Assembly (NCBI GenBank): GCA_965203195.1
Contig: OZ241860.1
Location: 2,542,001-2,606,000, forward strand
DNA: 64,000 nt
Direction of reading: 5' to 3'
Source: Bin87 sp965203195
GTDB lineage: Bacteria; Chloroflexota; Dehalococcoidia; Lucifugimonadales; UBA3495
How positions within the stretch are numbered: the first letter of the stretch is position 1; every line of letters starts with the position of its first letter. Below, in pieces: positions 1 through 8,617 of the stretch. A program made the translations under genes and the position numbers. Under the pieces are notes generated by a model. The model was not told where the DNA came from and did not search any database. It saw only the letters and a list, made by a program, of their open reading frames with translations.

Positions 1-1
1 C

Positions 2-1234
2 GCCCTCATCGTCAACGGCTGCATTATGCTGCGGAAATGCCACCTCAACACCTGCTCCGTGGGCATCGCCACCCAGGACCCCGAACTCCGCAAACGCTTC
101 GCTGGCCAGCCGGGGCATCTGGTCAACTACTTCTACTTCGTGGCCGAGGAACTGCGGGAAATTATGGCCCAGCTGGGCTTCCGTACCGTCGCCGAAATGG
201 TCGGGCGGGTGGATCTGCTGGAAACCCGGCCCGCGGTGGAACACTGGAAGGCGGCGGGCATTGACCTCTCCCGCCTGCTGGCAATCCCCCCCCGCGCCGA
301 AAGGACAGCAACCTACTGCTGCATTGAACAGGACCACGGCCTGGAGCGCGCCCTGGACCAGCAGCTCATTGAACAGGCGCGCCCGGCACTGGAACAGGGC
401 CGCCCGGTAAGCGTCAGTATGCCGGTCAGCAACTCCAACCGCACCGTCGGCGCTATGCTCAGCGGCCGCGTGGCGCGCCGCTACGGCGAGGACGGCCTGC
501 CCCCGGACACCATCAGCATCAGCCTGGAGGGCTCCGGCGGGCAGAGCTTCGGCGCCTTCCTGGCCCCCGGCGTGTCCATCAGCCTGGCCGGCGACACTAA
601 CGACTATATGGGCAAAGGCATCGGCGGCGGGCGCATCGTCATCGTCCCGCCGGACGGCTCCGGCTTTATCCCGGAGGACAACATCATCATCGGCAATGTG
701 GCCCTGTACGGCGCCACCGGCGGCGACATATTCATCCGCGGACGCGCCGGCGAGCGCTTCGCCGTCCGCAACAGCGGCGCCCGCGCCGTCGTGGAAGGCG
801 TGGGCGACCACGGCTGCGAGTATATGACCGGCGGCGTCGTCGCCGTCATCGGCAGCACCGGGCGCAACTTCGCCGCCGGCATGAGCGGCGGCATCGCCTA
901 TGTCTATGACCCGGACGGCGATTTCCACATCCGCTTCAACGACGGCCTGGCCGACCTGGAAAACCTGGCGGAACCGGACGACATCGCCGAGTTGCGCGCG
1001 CTGCTGGCGGAACACCTGGAACGCACCGGCAGCGGCCCGGCCCGGCGCATCCTGGCCGACTGGCCGGACAGTGTGGCCCGGTTCCGCAAGGTAATGCCGC
1101 GCGACTACCGCCGCGTCTTGCAGGAACGGGCGCGCCGCGCCGCGGCGGCATCGGCATCGCCATCGGAATCGCCCGGAGCAACGGCAACCACAATGACAAC
1201 GGCAACGGAACACGACCTGGCGGCGGTGCGCTGA
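2..1234 (+). CDS. gltB: Glutamate synthase large subunit, C-terminal part (runs off left edge)
   Basis: The visible 410 residues are the end of the GOGAT alpha subunit, which makes glutamate from 2-oxoglutarate and glutamine-derived ammonia. The reading frame is already open at base 2, so the gene starts outside the window. Residues 7-18 of the fragment carry the three cysteines of the 3Fe-4S cluster, spaced C-x5-C-x4-C (CIMLRKCHLNTC). From about residue 170 follows the glycine-rich GXGXG beta-helix domain (LEGSGGQSFGAF, then DTNDYMGKGIGGG). The extreme C-terminus is an Ala/Thr-rich tail with no recognisable function. The TGA stop shares its last base with the ATG of gltD, so the two subunits are translationally coupled. 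The identification is firm. Confidence 0.97.
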   Translation, partial: ALIVNGCIMLRKCHLNTCSVGIATQDPELRKRFAGQPGHLVNYFYFVAEELREIMAQLGFRTVAEMVGRVDLLETRPAVEHWKAAGIDLSRLLAIPPRAERTATYCCIEQDHGLERALDQQLIEQARPALEQGRPVSVSMPVSNSNRTVGAMLSGRVARRYGEDGLPPDTISISLEGSGGQSFGAFLAPGVSISLAGDTNDYMGKGIGGGRIVIVPPDGSGFIPEDNIIIGNVALYGATGGDIFIRGRAGERFAVRNSGARAVVEGVGDHGCEYMTGGVVAVIGSTGRNFAAGMSGGIAYVYDPDGDFHIRFNDGLADLENLAEPDDIAELRALLAEHLERTGSGPARRILADWPDSVARFRKVMPRDYRRVLQERARRAAAASASPSESPGATATTMTTATEHDLAAVR

Positions 1235-2685
1235 TGGGCAAAATAACCGGCTTTATGGAATTCGGGCGCATCCCGCCGGAACGCCGCCCCCCCGCCGAGC
1301 GCATCGGCGACTACCGCGAGTACTACCACCGCTGGTCCGACCAGCAGGCCGCCGCCCAGGGCGCCCGCTGTATGGACTGCGCCGTGCCTTTCTGCCATAT
1401 GGGCTGCCCCCTCGGCAATGTCATCCCCGAATTCAACCACCAGGTCTATCTGGGCAACTGGCCGGCGGCGCTGGAAGCCCTGTTAAGCACCAACAACTTC
1501 CCCGAATTCACCGGCCGCATCTGCCCGGCGCCCTGCGAAGCCTCCTGCGTGTTGAGCATCAACTCCGACCCGGTTACCATTGAATACATTGAAAAGGAAA
1601 TCAGCGACCGGGGCTTTGAGCAGGGCTGGATCAAGCCCACGCCGCCCGAAACCCGCACCGGCAAACGGGTGGCGGTAGTCGGCAGCGGCCCCTCCGGCCT
1701 GGCGGCGGCGCAGCAGCTCAACCGCGCCGGCCACTCCGTAACCGTCCTGGAACGGGCCGACTACATCGGCGGCCTGCTGATGCTGGGCATACCGGACTTC
1801 AAACTGGAAAAATCGGTAGTGCGCCGGCGCGTCGCTTTGATGGAACAGGAAGGCGTCGCTTTCCAAACCAGCGTCAATGTGGGCGTCAACTACCCGGCGG
1901 GACGCCTGCTGCGGGAATACGACGCCGTCTGCCTGACCGGAGGCTCCACCCAGGCGCGGGATCTGGAAGTGCCGGGGCGGGAACTGGACGGCGTGCATTT
2001 CGCCATGGAATACCTGCCCCAGCAGAACCGCGCCTTGGCCGGCGAAAGCGTCCCCAACCGGATCACCGCCGAGGGCAAGCGGGTCATTATCCTCGGCGGC
2101 GGTGACACCGGCGCCGACTGCCTGGGCACCGCCCACCGGCAGGGCGCTGAAATCGTCCACCAGTTCGAACTCCTCCCGGAACCGCCCCCGGAACGCCCCG
2201 CCGACAACCCCTGGCCCCTCTGGCCGCTGATCCTCCGCACCTCCGGCGCCCACGAGGAAGGCGGCGTCCGCGATTACAACATCCTCACCAAATCATTGAG
2301 CGGCCACAACGGGCAGGTGCAAAAGCTCCACGCCGTGCGCGTGGACTGGACCCGGGGCGACAACGGGCGCTTCCGGATGACCGAAGTCCCCGGCAGCGAA
2401 TTCAGCGTGGACGCCGACCTGGTGCTGCTGGCCATGGGCTTCGTCCACCCGGAGCACGACGGAATGCTGGCCCAGCTGGGTGTAGATCTGGACGCGCGCG
2501 GCAATGTCAAAGTGGACGCCAACAAGATGACCTCGGTGCCGGGCGTGTTCGCCGGCGGCGATATGGTGCGGGGCCAGTCCCTGGTAGTGTGGGCCATCGC
2601 CGAGGGCCGGGACGCGGCGCGCGGCGTTGACCAGTACCTGTCCACCGGAGTCAGCCGCCTACCCCGTTCCGCAGCGGCCGGCTAG
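1234..2685 (+). CDS. gltD: Glutamate synthase small (beta) subunit
   Basis: This 483-residue NADPH-dependent oxidoreductase subunit passes electrons from NADPH through FAD to the Fe-S clusters and FMN of GltB. Low-potential 4Fe-4S cysteines are seen at residues 46, 49, 54, 58 and 97, 101, 105 (CMDCAVPFCHMGC; CPAPCEASC). The FAD-binding GSGPSG lies at 150-155 and the NADPH-binding GGGDTG at 288-293; the C-terminal AMGF-type FAD motif is also present. Length is normal for the family. It begins in a TGATG overlap with gltB, which makes this a standard gltBD operon. No terminator is obvious after the stop; the next gene begins 64 bases on and looks foreign. Confidence 0.97.
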   Translation: MGKITGFMEFGRIPPERRPPAERIGDYREYYHRWSDQQAAAQGARCMDCAVPFCHMGCPLGNVIPEFNHQVYLGNWPAALEALLSTNNFPEFTGRICPAPCEASCVLSINSDPVTIEYIEKEISDRGFEQGWIKPTPPETRTGKRVAVVGSGPSGLAAAQQLNRAGHSVTVLERADYIGGLLMLGIPDFKLEKSVVRRRVALMEQEGVAFQTSVNVGVNYPAGRLLREYDAVCLTGGSTQARDLEVPGRELDGVHFAMEYLPQQNRALAGESVPNRITAEGKRVIILGGGDTGADCLGTAHRQGAEIVHQFELLPEPPPERPADNPWPLWPLILRTSGAHEEGGVRDYNILTKSLSGHNGQVQKLHAVRVDWTRGDNGRFRMTEVPGSEFSVDADLVLLAMGFVHPEHDGMLAQLGVDLDARGNVKVDANKMTSVPGVFAGGDMVRGQSLVVWAIAEGRDAARGVDQYLSTGVSRLPRSAAAG

Positions 2686-2749
2686 CCGCCGGCCTTCCGG
2701 CTTTTATTGGGGAATAATATCCCTGATTACGCAAGCGGGAAGTGGGCCC

Positions 2750-3205
2750 ATGAGCAAAAAATTTGATTATGGTCATCCGGCTTATCTGCAAGCGCGGAAA
2801 GAGGCATTTGCCCGTTCCGGCGGCGTTTGCCAGTTTTGCGGAAAGGCGGAGGCGGAGCAAGCTCACCACTGGGCTATGCGCTACAAGCCGCCGGAACGGA
2901 CGACAGGGAATGACCTGACGGCGCTTTGCAAACCCTGCCATGAAATCGCAACTTGCTACCGCAGGGGAGTACGGAAAGGCCGGTTGGATGTTCCCAAAGT
3001 TCTCGCCGCGTTTGGATGGGCGGTGCGGGAAGGGTGGATGACAAAATACGAAGCGGCCGGTTATTTCCGGTCGGGTAGCCTCACGCCGGTTCTACCGCCG
3101 CCTAAAAGGGAGGAGCGACCGGCCAAGGAGAGGATAGCAGAATGGATGTCAAGGTCAAAATTATCGGACAATCCCCGTCATTCACCACTCCGGGGCCGGA
3201 ATTGA
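2750..3205 (+). CDS. HNH-type zinc-binding protein, phage-like
   Basis: A 151-residue protein with the layout of small phage HNH endonuclease-like proteins: CQFC near residue 25, then AHHWAM, then DLTALCKPCHE. The CxxC...HH...CxxCH pattern supplies a structural zinc site and the HNH-like histidines. The start at 2750 (MSKKFDYG) was chosen because the upstream in-frame stretch overlaps gltD and has no protein-like composition. The C-terminal 30 residues overlap the next gene in another frame. The gene sits between housekeeping genes with a frameshifted phage-type gene and repeats, so I read the block as a small phage-derived insertion. Nuclease activity is inferred from the motif only. Confidence 0.75.
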   Translation: MSKKFDYGHPAYLQARKEAFARSGGVCQFCGKAEAEQAHHWAMRYKPPERTTGNDLTALCKPCHEIATCYRRGVRKGRLDVPKVLAAFGWAVREGWMTKYEAAGYFRSGSLTPVLPPPKREERPAKERIAEWMSRSKLSDNPRHSPLRGRN

Positions 3206-3740
3206 CCAGAATACCGAGATCGCGAGGGAGATTCGGGAAATAACGGCAAAGCGGGGAGGGAATCGGACCGATCTGGACGAGCTTAGGCTCAGGGAGCTCG
3301 AATGCCTGCGCTCCATCTGGCTGGACGTTGCCGGCGAGAAGCCGACAATCCCGCCAGGGGCATTCCGCGCCGCCATAGAGGCGGCAGCGCGGAATGGCAA
3401 GCAAGGGTCGATGGTCCGGCAAGGGCTTTTTGTGATGGATGCTGAGTTCGTCTATGATACGGAGCGGTACGGTACAACTCTTGCTAAGCTGTCGCAGACG
3501 ACCCAGTTTGTGACCGGCGTAGTGGTGCAGAGGAATCGCGTGTTGCGTACCCGCGCCAAGTTCGATTGCCCTTGGGAGGCGACTTTTCTGCTGGACATCG
3601 ACCTGGAGGTAGTTAGCGAGCAGAACTTGCGGGAATGGTCCCAATTCGCCGGGCGGCGCATTGGCATCGGTGACTGGCGCCCAGAGAAGTCCGGTTACCA
3701 TGGGCGGTTTCGCCTAGACGATATTTGGGAGGTCAAATAA
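3142..3740 (+). pseudogene. Phage-type hypothetical protein, broken by a 1-nt frameshift
   Basis: A start at 3142 is preceded by a strong ribosome-binding site (AAGGAGAGG, about 10 nt upstream). It opens MDVKVKIIGQS and then hits a stop 33 codons in. The -1 frame, picked up at the CCCC run 3173-3176, continues PVIHHSGAGIDQ and runs without interruption to the stop at 3740, ending RRIGIGDWRPEKSGYHGRF and then DDIWEVK. One extra C in that run would give a single protein of about 200 residues. The reconstructed sequence resembles a family I recall from prophages as an unnamed conserved protein; I cannot give it a function. It overlaps the HNH gene by 64 nt. A sequencing error cannot be excluded. 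Confidence 0.7.
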
Positions 3741-3833
3741 AAGCAAGGCAGAGCGAGGCAAGGCGTGGCATGGCATGGCGCGGCCCGGCAGTGCACAGCA
3801 CGGCATGGCATGGCATGGCGTGGCAAGGAACAG
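3741..3833. repeat. GGCATGGC/GGCAAGGC low-complexity repeat tract
   Basis: About 90 bases are built almost only from degenerate 5-mers GGCAT, GGCAA and GGCGT (for example TGGCATGGCATGGC occurs more than once), starting right after the phage-type gene. No coding capacity is seen. Such tracts are prone to length change and may mark one edge of the insert. Confidence 0.8.
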
Positions 3834-3881
3834 GCGGTGTCTTGAGAGAAAAACCTCTCGAGGCACCGCTTGTTGTAATTA
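3834..3881. terminator. Terminator-like hairpin after the phage-like insert
   Basis: A 15-bp stem with G-U pairs (GCGGTGTCTTGAGAG at 3834-3848 against CTCTCGAGGCACCGC at 3855-3869) encloses a 6-nt A-rich loop and is followed by TTGTTGTAATT. It would fit a transcript coming from the left. The T-run is imperfect, so efficiency is uncertain. Confidence 0.55.
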
Positions 3882-3947
3882 AGGATATAATTCCCTTTTA
3901 GTGCCATGGCCGGGTGCTGACCGCGCCCTCAGGCCGCCGGCCCGCTG

Positions 3948-3956
3948 TGCTAGAAT
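3948..3956 (+). promoter_or_regulatory. Extended -10 promoter of the EVE-domain gene
   Basis: TGC followed directly by TAGAAT (3951-3956) matches a TG-N extended -10 box and lies about 70 nt before the start codon at 4028. No good -35 is visible. Similar TGC/TGT-extended boxes precede uvrD, the alpha/beta hydrolase, glmU and dnaG in this window. Confidence 0.55.
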
Positions 3957-4027
3957 GACGCCGGCCGCGCCCTCCGCCCCGGCGCGCCCTCTTGCCCGAC
4001 ACCAGCCCGCGCCCAGAGGTATTCCCG

Positions 4028-4885
4028 ATGCCGCATAACTTCTGGATGATCAACTGCAATGAACGCAACTTCAACATCACCCGCGACCTGGGCTTTACCC
4101 GGCAGGCCCTCAAAGCCGAATACCGCCGCAAGGTGCAGCGCGTGGAACCGGGCGACCGCATCATCTACTATGTAACCGGCATCCGCGCCTTCACCGCCAC
4201 CGCCACCGTCACCGAAGGCTACCGCGAAGTGGGCGCTTCCAACCCCTGGGAGAACGAAGGCAAAACCGGCTGGCCCTACCGCATCGGCATCAAACCCGCC
4301 GTGACCCTCCGCCCGGAGCAGTACATCGACGCCGGCCTCATCGCCTACCGCCTGGAGTATATCCGCAAATGGCCGCCGGAGGACTGGCACCTGGCCTTCC
4401 AGGGCAACTTGCATCTGCTTTCCAAAGGCGATTTTTTCCTGCTGGAAACGGAAATGCGCAAGCTCCGCTACGGACGGGAGGCCACCCTGCGCCAGGTTGA
4501 ACTGGAGCTGGCCGAGGAAGCGGAACGAAACGGCGCCCAGCGGGAACGCCGCCGCCGCTCCGCTGAAACCCGCGCCGTAGCGCGCCCCCCAACGCCGCCG
4601 CCATCGCCTTCATCATCGTCGCCATCCCCGTCCCCATCGTCTAGGCGGCCCCCAACCGAAAGCGAAGCCGAACCCGACTCGCCAGCGCCCGCCCGCCCTG
4701 ACGGGCCGGCCCGCCGCCCAACCGCCGCCGATGCCGCCACAACGGCGGACGAAAATCCCGCGCCCCCGGCCTCCGACAACGGCAACGACAACGCCGGCGC
4801 CCGCAGCCGTCGCCACCGCCGCCCGCCCCGCGGCCCGCGCGCCGGCGGCCGGCCCGCCCGTCCGCCTAACGACCGGAATGACTAG
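4028..4885 (+). CDS. EVE-domain protein with long Pro/Arg-rich tail
   Basis: Residues 1 to about 150 form an EVE domain, a PUA/YTH-like fold that in relatives binds modified bases in RNA or DNA. Visible landmarks are the start MPHNFWMINCNERNF, the central RVEPGDRIIYYVTGI, and RKWPPEDWHLAFQGNLH. I chose the start at 4028, not the upstream in-frame ATG at 3992, because the family begins at the HNFW block. From about residue 185 to the end (285) the protein becomes a low-complexity, Pro-, Ser- and Arg-rich tail, ending in an Arg/Pro cluster; this could be disordered and nucleic-acid-binding. The tail is not normal for the domain. Function in the cell is unknown. Confidence 0.85.
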   Translation: MPHNFWMINCNERNFNITRDLGFTRQALKAEYRRKVQRVEPGDRIIYYVTGIRAFTATATVTEGYREVGASNPWENEGKTGWPYRIGIKPAVTLRPEQYIDAGLIAYRLEYIRKWPPEDWHLAFQGNLHLLSKGDFFLLETEMRKLRYGREATLRQVELELAEEAERNGAQRERRRRSAETRAVARPPTPPPSPSSSSPSPSPSSRRPPTESEAEPDSPAPARPDGPARRPTAADAATTADENPAPPASDNGNDNAGARSRRHRRPPRGPRAGGRPARPPNDRND

Positions 4886-4913
4886 ACGAAAGGTTCCTTT
4901 CCCAATTCCAACC

Positions 4914-4967
4914 CGCCTGACCATCTGACCGCCTGACCATCTGACCGCCTGACCATCCGGCCATCCG
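4914..4967. repeat. 16-bp tandem repeat between convergent genes
   Basis: CCTGACCATCTGACCG is repeated about 2.7 times, then degenerates into CCGGCCATCCGCC. It fills most of the gap between the convergent EVE-domain gene and queG. Confidence 0.75.
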
Positions 4968-4996
4968 CCCCGTCCAACGCGACGCCGGCGCCGGCG

Positions 4997-6163
4997 TCAT
5001 TCCCCCGGCAGCGCCTGCCGTATTTCCGCCCGCGTGGCCTCATCCGTTTCGCCGTCCGGCCCGAGCGCCGCCACCAGCGCGGCCCGCGCCGCGTCGCCGC
5101 CAATCCGTCCCAGAGCCCAGGCGGCGTGCTGCCGCACCAGCGGCGAGGCGTCCTCCGCCAGAACGCGGGCCAGCGCCGCCACGCCGCCGGCCCCGGCGTC
5201 CGCCCCGGCATTGCCCAGCGCCACGCAGGCGTTCCGCCGCATCCCTGTCCATTTGGCGCGCATCGCCGGAGTGCCCGCAAACCGCTGCCGGAACTCCGCC
5301 TCCGTCATCGCCAGCAGCACAATCAGATCCACCGCCGCCAGATCCTGGCGCCCGAAATTGGGGTCGCCCGTCGCCCTGGCCTTGCGGTTGACCGGGCAAA
5401 CCTCCTGGCAAATGTCGCACCCAAAAATCCGGTTGCCGATGGCCGGCCGCAGCCCAACGGGAATCGCCCCTTTATGCTCAATGGTCAGGTAGCTGATGCA
5501 GCGGCGGTTGTCCACCACATAAGGCGCAACGATGGCGTCCGTGGGGCAGGCCGGCAGACACCGGGCGCACTGGCCGCAGGTTTTGGACAGCGGGACATCG
5601 GGCGCCAGCGGCAGGTCGGTCACAATCTGCCCCAGCAGCAGCCAGGAGCCATAATCCGGGTTGATAATGTTCCCGTTCTTGCCGAACCAGCCCAGCCCGG
5701 CCCGCGCCGCCGCCGCCCGGTCCAGCATCGGCCCGTCGTCCACAAACCAGCGCGCCCCGAACTGCCTCCCTACGCTCTCCGACAACGCCAGCGTCAGCCG
5801 GCGCAGCCGCTTTTTCATCACCCGGTGATAATCCCGCCCGCGGGCGTACCGCGCCACAATGCCCTCCGCCGGCGTCGCCTCCGCCTCTGCGCCGGGATAA
5901 TAATTCAGCCCTACCGATATGATGGCCCGCGCCCCGGGCAGCAGCGCCGCCGGCTGCGTCCCCCGGCGCACCCGGTCGGCGGTGTACCACGCCAGCCCGT
6001 CCATCAGCCCCGCATCGATGCGCCGCAAGGCAATGTCCCGTTCCCGGCCAAACTCCGCCGCATCCGCAACCGCCACCACATCAAAGCCGGCGGCATAGGC
6101 CAGCCGGTCAACCTCCTGCCGCAGCCGCGCCGGGTCAACGGCGATTTCGGATTCCGGCGTCAT
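4997..6163 (-). CDS. queG: Epoxyqueuosine reductase
   Basis: This 388-residue cobalamin and 4Fe-4S enzyme carries out the last step of queuosine synthesis in tRNA, reducing epoxyqueuosine. Two ferredoxin-like cysteine sets are seen: C196, C199, C202, C206 (CGQCARCLPAC) and C222, C249, C252, C256. The conserved VDDGPMLDR block near 141-149 contains the likely catalytic Asp. The C-terminal 60 residues look like HEAT/PBS-lyase repeats (RQHAAWALGRIGG), which are common in this family. The start at 6163 has a good ribosome-binding site (AGGGGATGAG) and the upstream in-frame extension is low-quality sequence overlapping dcd. The dcd stop at 6165 is one base from the queG start, so the two genes are co-transcribed. 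Confidence 0.95.
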   Translation of the reverse strand: MTPESEIAVDPARLRQEVDRLAYAAGFDVVAVADAAEFGRERDIALRRIDAGLMDGLAWYTADRVRRGTQPAALLPGARAIISVGLNYYPGAEAEATPAEGIVARYARGRDYHRVMKKRLRRLTLALSESVGRQFGARWFVDDGPMLDRAAAARAGLGWFGKNGNIINPDYGSWLLLGQIVTDLPLAPDVPLSKTCGQCARCLPACPTDAIVAPYVVDNRRCISYLTIEHKGAIPVGLRPAIGNRIFGCDICQEVCPVNRKARATGDPNFGRQDLAAVDLIVLLAMTEAEFRQRFAGTPAMRAKWTGMRRNACVALGNAGADAGAGGVAALARVLAEDASPLVRQHAAWALGRIGGDAARAALVAALGPDGETDEATRAEIRQALPGE

Positions 6164-6164
6164 C

Positions 6165-6839
6165 TCATCCCCTGCCGATTTCCCCTGGCTGGACGCCCGG
6201 ACGGACGCCGTCGTGCTGGTAAATGCCGTCGTGCTGATAAACGCCGGCATAGCCGTGGGCGTCGGCTTCCGCCAGGGGCAGAAACACCAGCTGGGCAATG
6301 CGGGCATTCCGCTGCGCCCGCCACCCGCCGGGGTGATGCACCGTCAGCAGCGCCTGCCCCCGCCCGCAGTATCCGGCGTCCCAAACGCCCGTGTGCAGCG
6401 ACACGCCGGAACGCAGCAGCGTGGAACGGGGGCGGCACAGCGCCATCAGATTGCGGGGCAGGCTGACTATTTCGTTGAAAGTCGCCAGATACGCCCCCGG
6501 CTCCAAATGCCACCAGCCGCCGTCAGCGCCGGGCAGCGGACGGGTAGTAGGCAACTCCCGGTCGGCGCCCGAAACGCCCAGCCGCCCGCCGCCGTCAGTG
6601 CCGCCGCCGTCAGCATAGGCGAACTGCGCCACCTGCCCCAGCGTCAGGTCAAACCCGTTGGGCTGCAACTGCTCCGCCAGGTCAACATACCCGGATACCA
6701 GCGGTGCCGGCCCGCCCGGGCCATCGCCGCCGCCGTTGCCGCCAGCATCGCCGCCATCAATCAGCGCCGCGATAGCAGCCCGGTTCAGTACGCCGGCGCG
6801 CGCCCGCGCCCCGGAAAAATCTGCGGCAGTCATCGGCAT
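6165..6839 (-). CDS. dcd: dCTP deaminase / dUTPase family protein
   Basis: About 224 residues with the trimeric dUTPase-like fold: QPNGFDLTL near the middle, then CRPRSTLLRSG, TGVWDAGYCGRG and NARIAQLVF. These are the substrate-binding and catalytic blocks shared by dCTP deaminases and some dUTPases, which keep dUTP low and feed dUMP synthesis. Whether this member deaminates dCTP, hydrolyses dUTP or does both cannot be told by eye. The start is uncertain: ATG at 6839 or 6833 avoids overlap with the divergent NYN gene, and a TATAAC box just upstream suggests a leaderless message. A glycine-rich insertion (DGGDAGGNGGGDGPGG) near the N-terminus is unusual. It is followed immediately by queG. Confidence 0.85.
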   Translation of the reverse strand: MPMTAADFSGARARAGVLNRAAIAALIDGGDAGGNGGGDGPGGPAPLVSGYVDLAEQLQPNGFDLTLGQVAQFAYADGGGTDGGGRLGVSGADRELPTTRPLPGADGGWWHLEPGAYLATFNEIVSLPRNLMALCRPRSTLLRSGVSLHTGVWDAGYCGRGQALLTVHHPGGWRAQRNARIAQLVFLPLAEADAHGYAGVYQHDGIYQHDGVRPGVQPGEIGRG

Positions 6840-6849
6840 CGGAAGGAAT

Positions 6850-6857
6850 GTTATACT
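6850..6857. promoter_or_regulatory. Overlapping divergent -10 boxes between dcd and the NYN gene
   Basis: TATACT reads rightward at 6852-6857 toward the NYN gene (start 6889, with GGAGGG upstream). The same bases read TATAAC leftward at 6855-6850, only about 10 nt from the dcd start at 6839. The near-palindromic core could serve both directions. Confidence 0.45.
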
Positions 6858-6888
6858 GGAATCAGCATCAGCGCGGAGGGCAGCTACC

Positions 6889-7515
6889 ATGAGCGGCGTT
6901 TTCGTCTATCTGGACAATTCTAACATCTTTCACGCGGCGCAGGATCTGGCCGAGGAACGCAACGGCGACCAGTATGCCCGCTACCGCGTCCGCATCAACT
7001 TTGAAAACCTGCTGCGCCTGGCCCACGCCGACCGCCCCCTGGAAAAGGCCCTCGCCGCCGGCTCCATCCCCCCGGCGTTGAGTATGCTCTGGAATCGCCT
7101 GCGCCGCGCCGGGGTCGAAGTCCATCTGTTCGACCGGGGCGAGCCAGGCCGGGGCGAGCAGGAAACGCCCGACTACTGGCTGCAACTGCGTATGCTGGAG
7201 GATATGGCCGATTACATCGACAACCCCGGCACAGTGGCCCTGTTGACCGGCGACGGCGCCGGCTACAACGAAGGGCGGGGATTTCACCGCACCCTCGAGC
7301 GGATGCGCCGGCTGGGCTGGCAGATCGAAGTGCTGTCCTGGGAACACGCCACCAACCAGCGAATGCAGGAATGGGCGGAAGCCAACGGCGTCTTTGTCCC
7401 CCTGGACGACTACTACGCAGCCGTCACCTACACCAATGAGCCCCGCGCCGGGCAGGAACCGGCCTCGCCGCGCGATGTAGGGGAGCTGGACTTGTCCAAC
7501 CGCCCGTTGTCCTAG
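6889..7515 (+). CDS. NYN-domain protein, probable RNase (PIN-like fold)
   Basis: A 208-residue protein with the acidic pattern of NYN/PIN-like nucleases: VYLDNSNIF at the N-terminus (Asp9), an acidic helix at DYWLQLRMLEDM, and LLTGDGAGYNEGRGF in the second half, followed by IEVLSWE. These acidic residues normally bind a metal and cleave RNA. The ATG at 6889 has a GGAGGG ribosome-binding site 7 nt upstream and begins right at the conserved strand; longer in-frame starts lie inside the divergent dcd gene. It is transcribed in the same direction as the methyltransferase that follows 58 bases later. The target RNA is unknown. Confidence 0.8.
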   Translation: MSGVFVYLDNSNIFHAAQDLAEERNGDQYARYRVRINFENLLRLAHADRPLEKALAAGSIPPALSMLWNRLRRAGVEVHLFDRGEPGRGEQETPDYWLQLRMLEDMADYIDNPGTVALLTGDGAGYNEGRGFHRTLERMRRLGWQIEVLSWEHATNQRMQEWAEANGVFVPLDDYYAAVTYTNEPRAGQEPASPRDVGELDLSNRPLS

Positions 7516-7573
7516 CCCTGATACCGCCCGTCCCTTCCCGGCCCGACTCCCCCGTACGCCGGCCGGCATTGCT

Positions 7574-8617
7574 ATGGCTGCCACCCCCAACTTTCCCAAC
7601 CGGACGCTGTACTACGGCGACAACCTGCCGGCCCTGCGCCGGATGAACACCGCCACGGCCCGCCTCATCGCCACCGACCCGCCTTTCAAAAAACAGCGGG
7701 GGTTCTTCAGCGCCGCCGGCGGCTACGACGACCGCTGGACCTGGCACAAGGACATCCTCGGCCTGGACCGCAAGGGCAACGCCATAGCCGAAAACCACTC
7801 CGACTGGATCGACCTGATGCAGGACGACTGGCCGGCGGCCTGGAAGGTAATCGACGCCGCCCGCGCCGCCTACGGCGATGATATGGGGGCCTTTCTGTGC
7901 TGGCTGGGCGTGCGGCTGATGGAAATGCGCCGCATACTGCGGGACGACGGCAGCATCTATCTGCATATTGACCACACGGCCCACGCTTGGACCAAGGCCC
8001 TGATGGACGCCATCTTTGGCCGAAAGAACTTCGTCAACGAAATAGCGTGGTGCTACAAATCGGGCGGCGCCAGCCCCAAACGACACTTCAGCCGCAAACA
8101 CGACACGATACTGTTCTACGGCAAGAGCAGCGACTATCGCTTTAATCCGCAGCAGGAAAAATCCTACAACCGTGGTTTCAAGCCCTACCGATTCGCCGGC
8201 GTGACGGAGTACCAGGACGAAAGAGGCTGGTACACGCTGGTCGGTATGAAAGACTACTGGCGCATTGATATGGTCGGGCGAACCAGCGCGGAGCGGATGG
8301 GCTATCCCACGCAAAAGCCTCTGGCGCTGTACGAGCGCATCATTCGGGCGTCCAGCGACCCCGGCGACATCGTGCTGGACCCCTTCTGCGGCTGCGCCAC
8401 CACGCCAATAGCCGCCGAAAGACTGGGCCGCCAATGGGTCGGTATGGACATTTGGGAAGGCGCCTATGACCGCGTTGTAGAACGCCTGCGCGCCCAGCCG
8501 GACGCGGCGATGCATATACTGGCATCACAGGTGACCTTCATCAACAACCACGGCCAGGGCGAGCAGTTCCCCGCCCGCACCGACGACAACCGGCCGCCGT
8601 CCCGCCCCTGCGCCTGA
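7574..8617 (+). CDS. Site-specific DNA methyltransferase, beta class (N4-C or N6-A)
   Basis: The catalytic DPPF motif (IV) is at residues 35-38, followed by ILRDDGSIYLHIDHTAHAW, and the AdoMet-binding motif I appears late as LDPFCGCATT near 269. This order (IV before I) defines the beta group, which includes type III Mod subunits and many solitary adenine or cytosine-N4 methylases. The TQKP block (YPTQKPLALYERII) is typical. Length (347) fits a single-subunit enzyme without the large Mod recognition region. No restriction endonuclease lies next to it, so it may be an orphan, regulatory methylase. Target sequence cannot be predicted here. Confidence 0.9.
   Translation: MAATPNFPNRTLYYGDNLPALRRMNTATARLIATDPPFKKQRGFFSAAGGYDDRWTWHKDILGLDRKGNAIAENHSDWIDLMQDDWPAAWKVIDAARAAYGDDMGAFLCWLGVRLMEMRRILRDDGSIYLHIDHTAHAWTKALMDAIFGRKNFVNEIAWCYKSGGASPKRHFSRKHDTILFYGKSSDYRFNPQQEKSYNRGFKPYRFAGVTEYQDERGWYTLVGMKDYWRIDMVGRTSAERMGYPTQKPLALYERIIRASSDPGDIVLDPFCGCATTPIAAERLGRQWVGMDIWEGAYDRVVERLRAQPDAAMHILASQVTFINNHGQGEQFPARTDDNRPPSRPCA

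Noticed and set aside
3142..3240. Programmed -1 frameshift in the phage-type gene
   Set aside because: The site CAATCCCCG is not a classical slippery heptamer and no downstream stimulatory structure is evident; a lost base is simpler. Not excluded without homologues.
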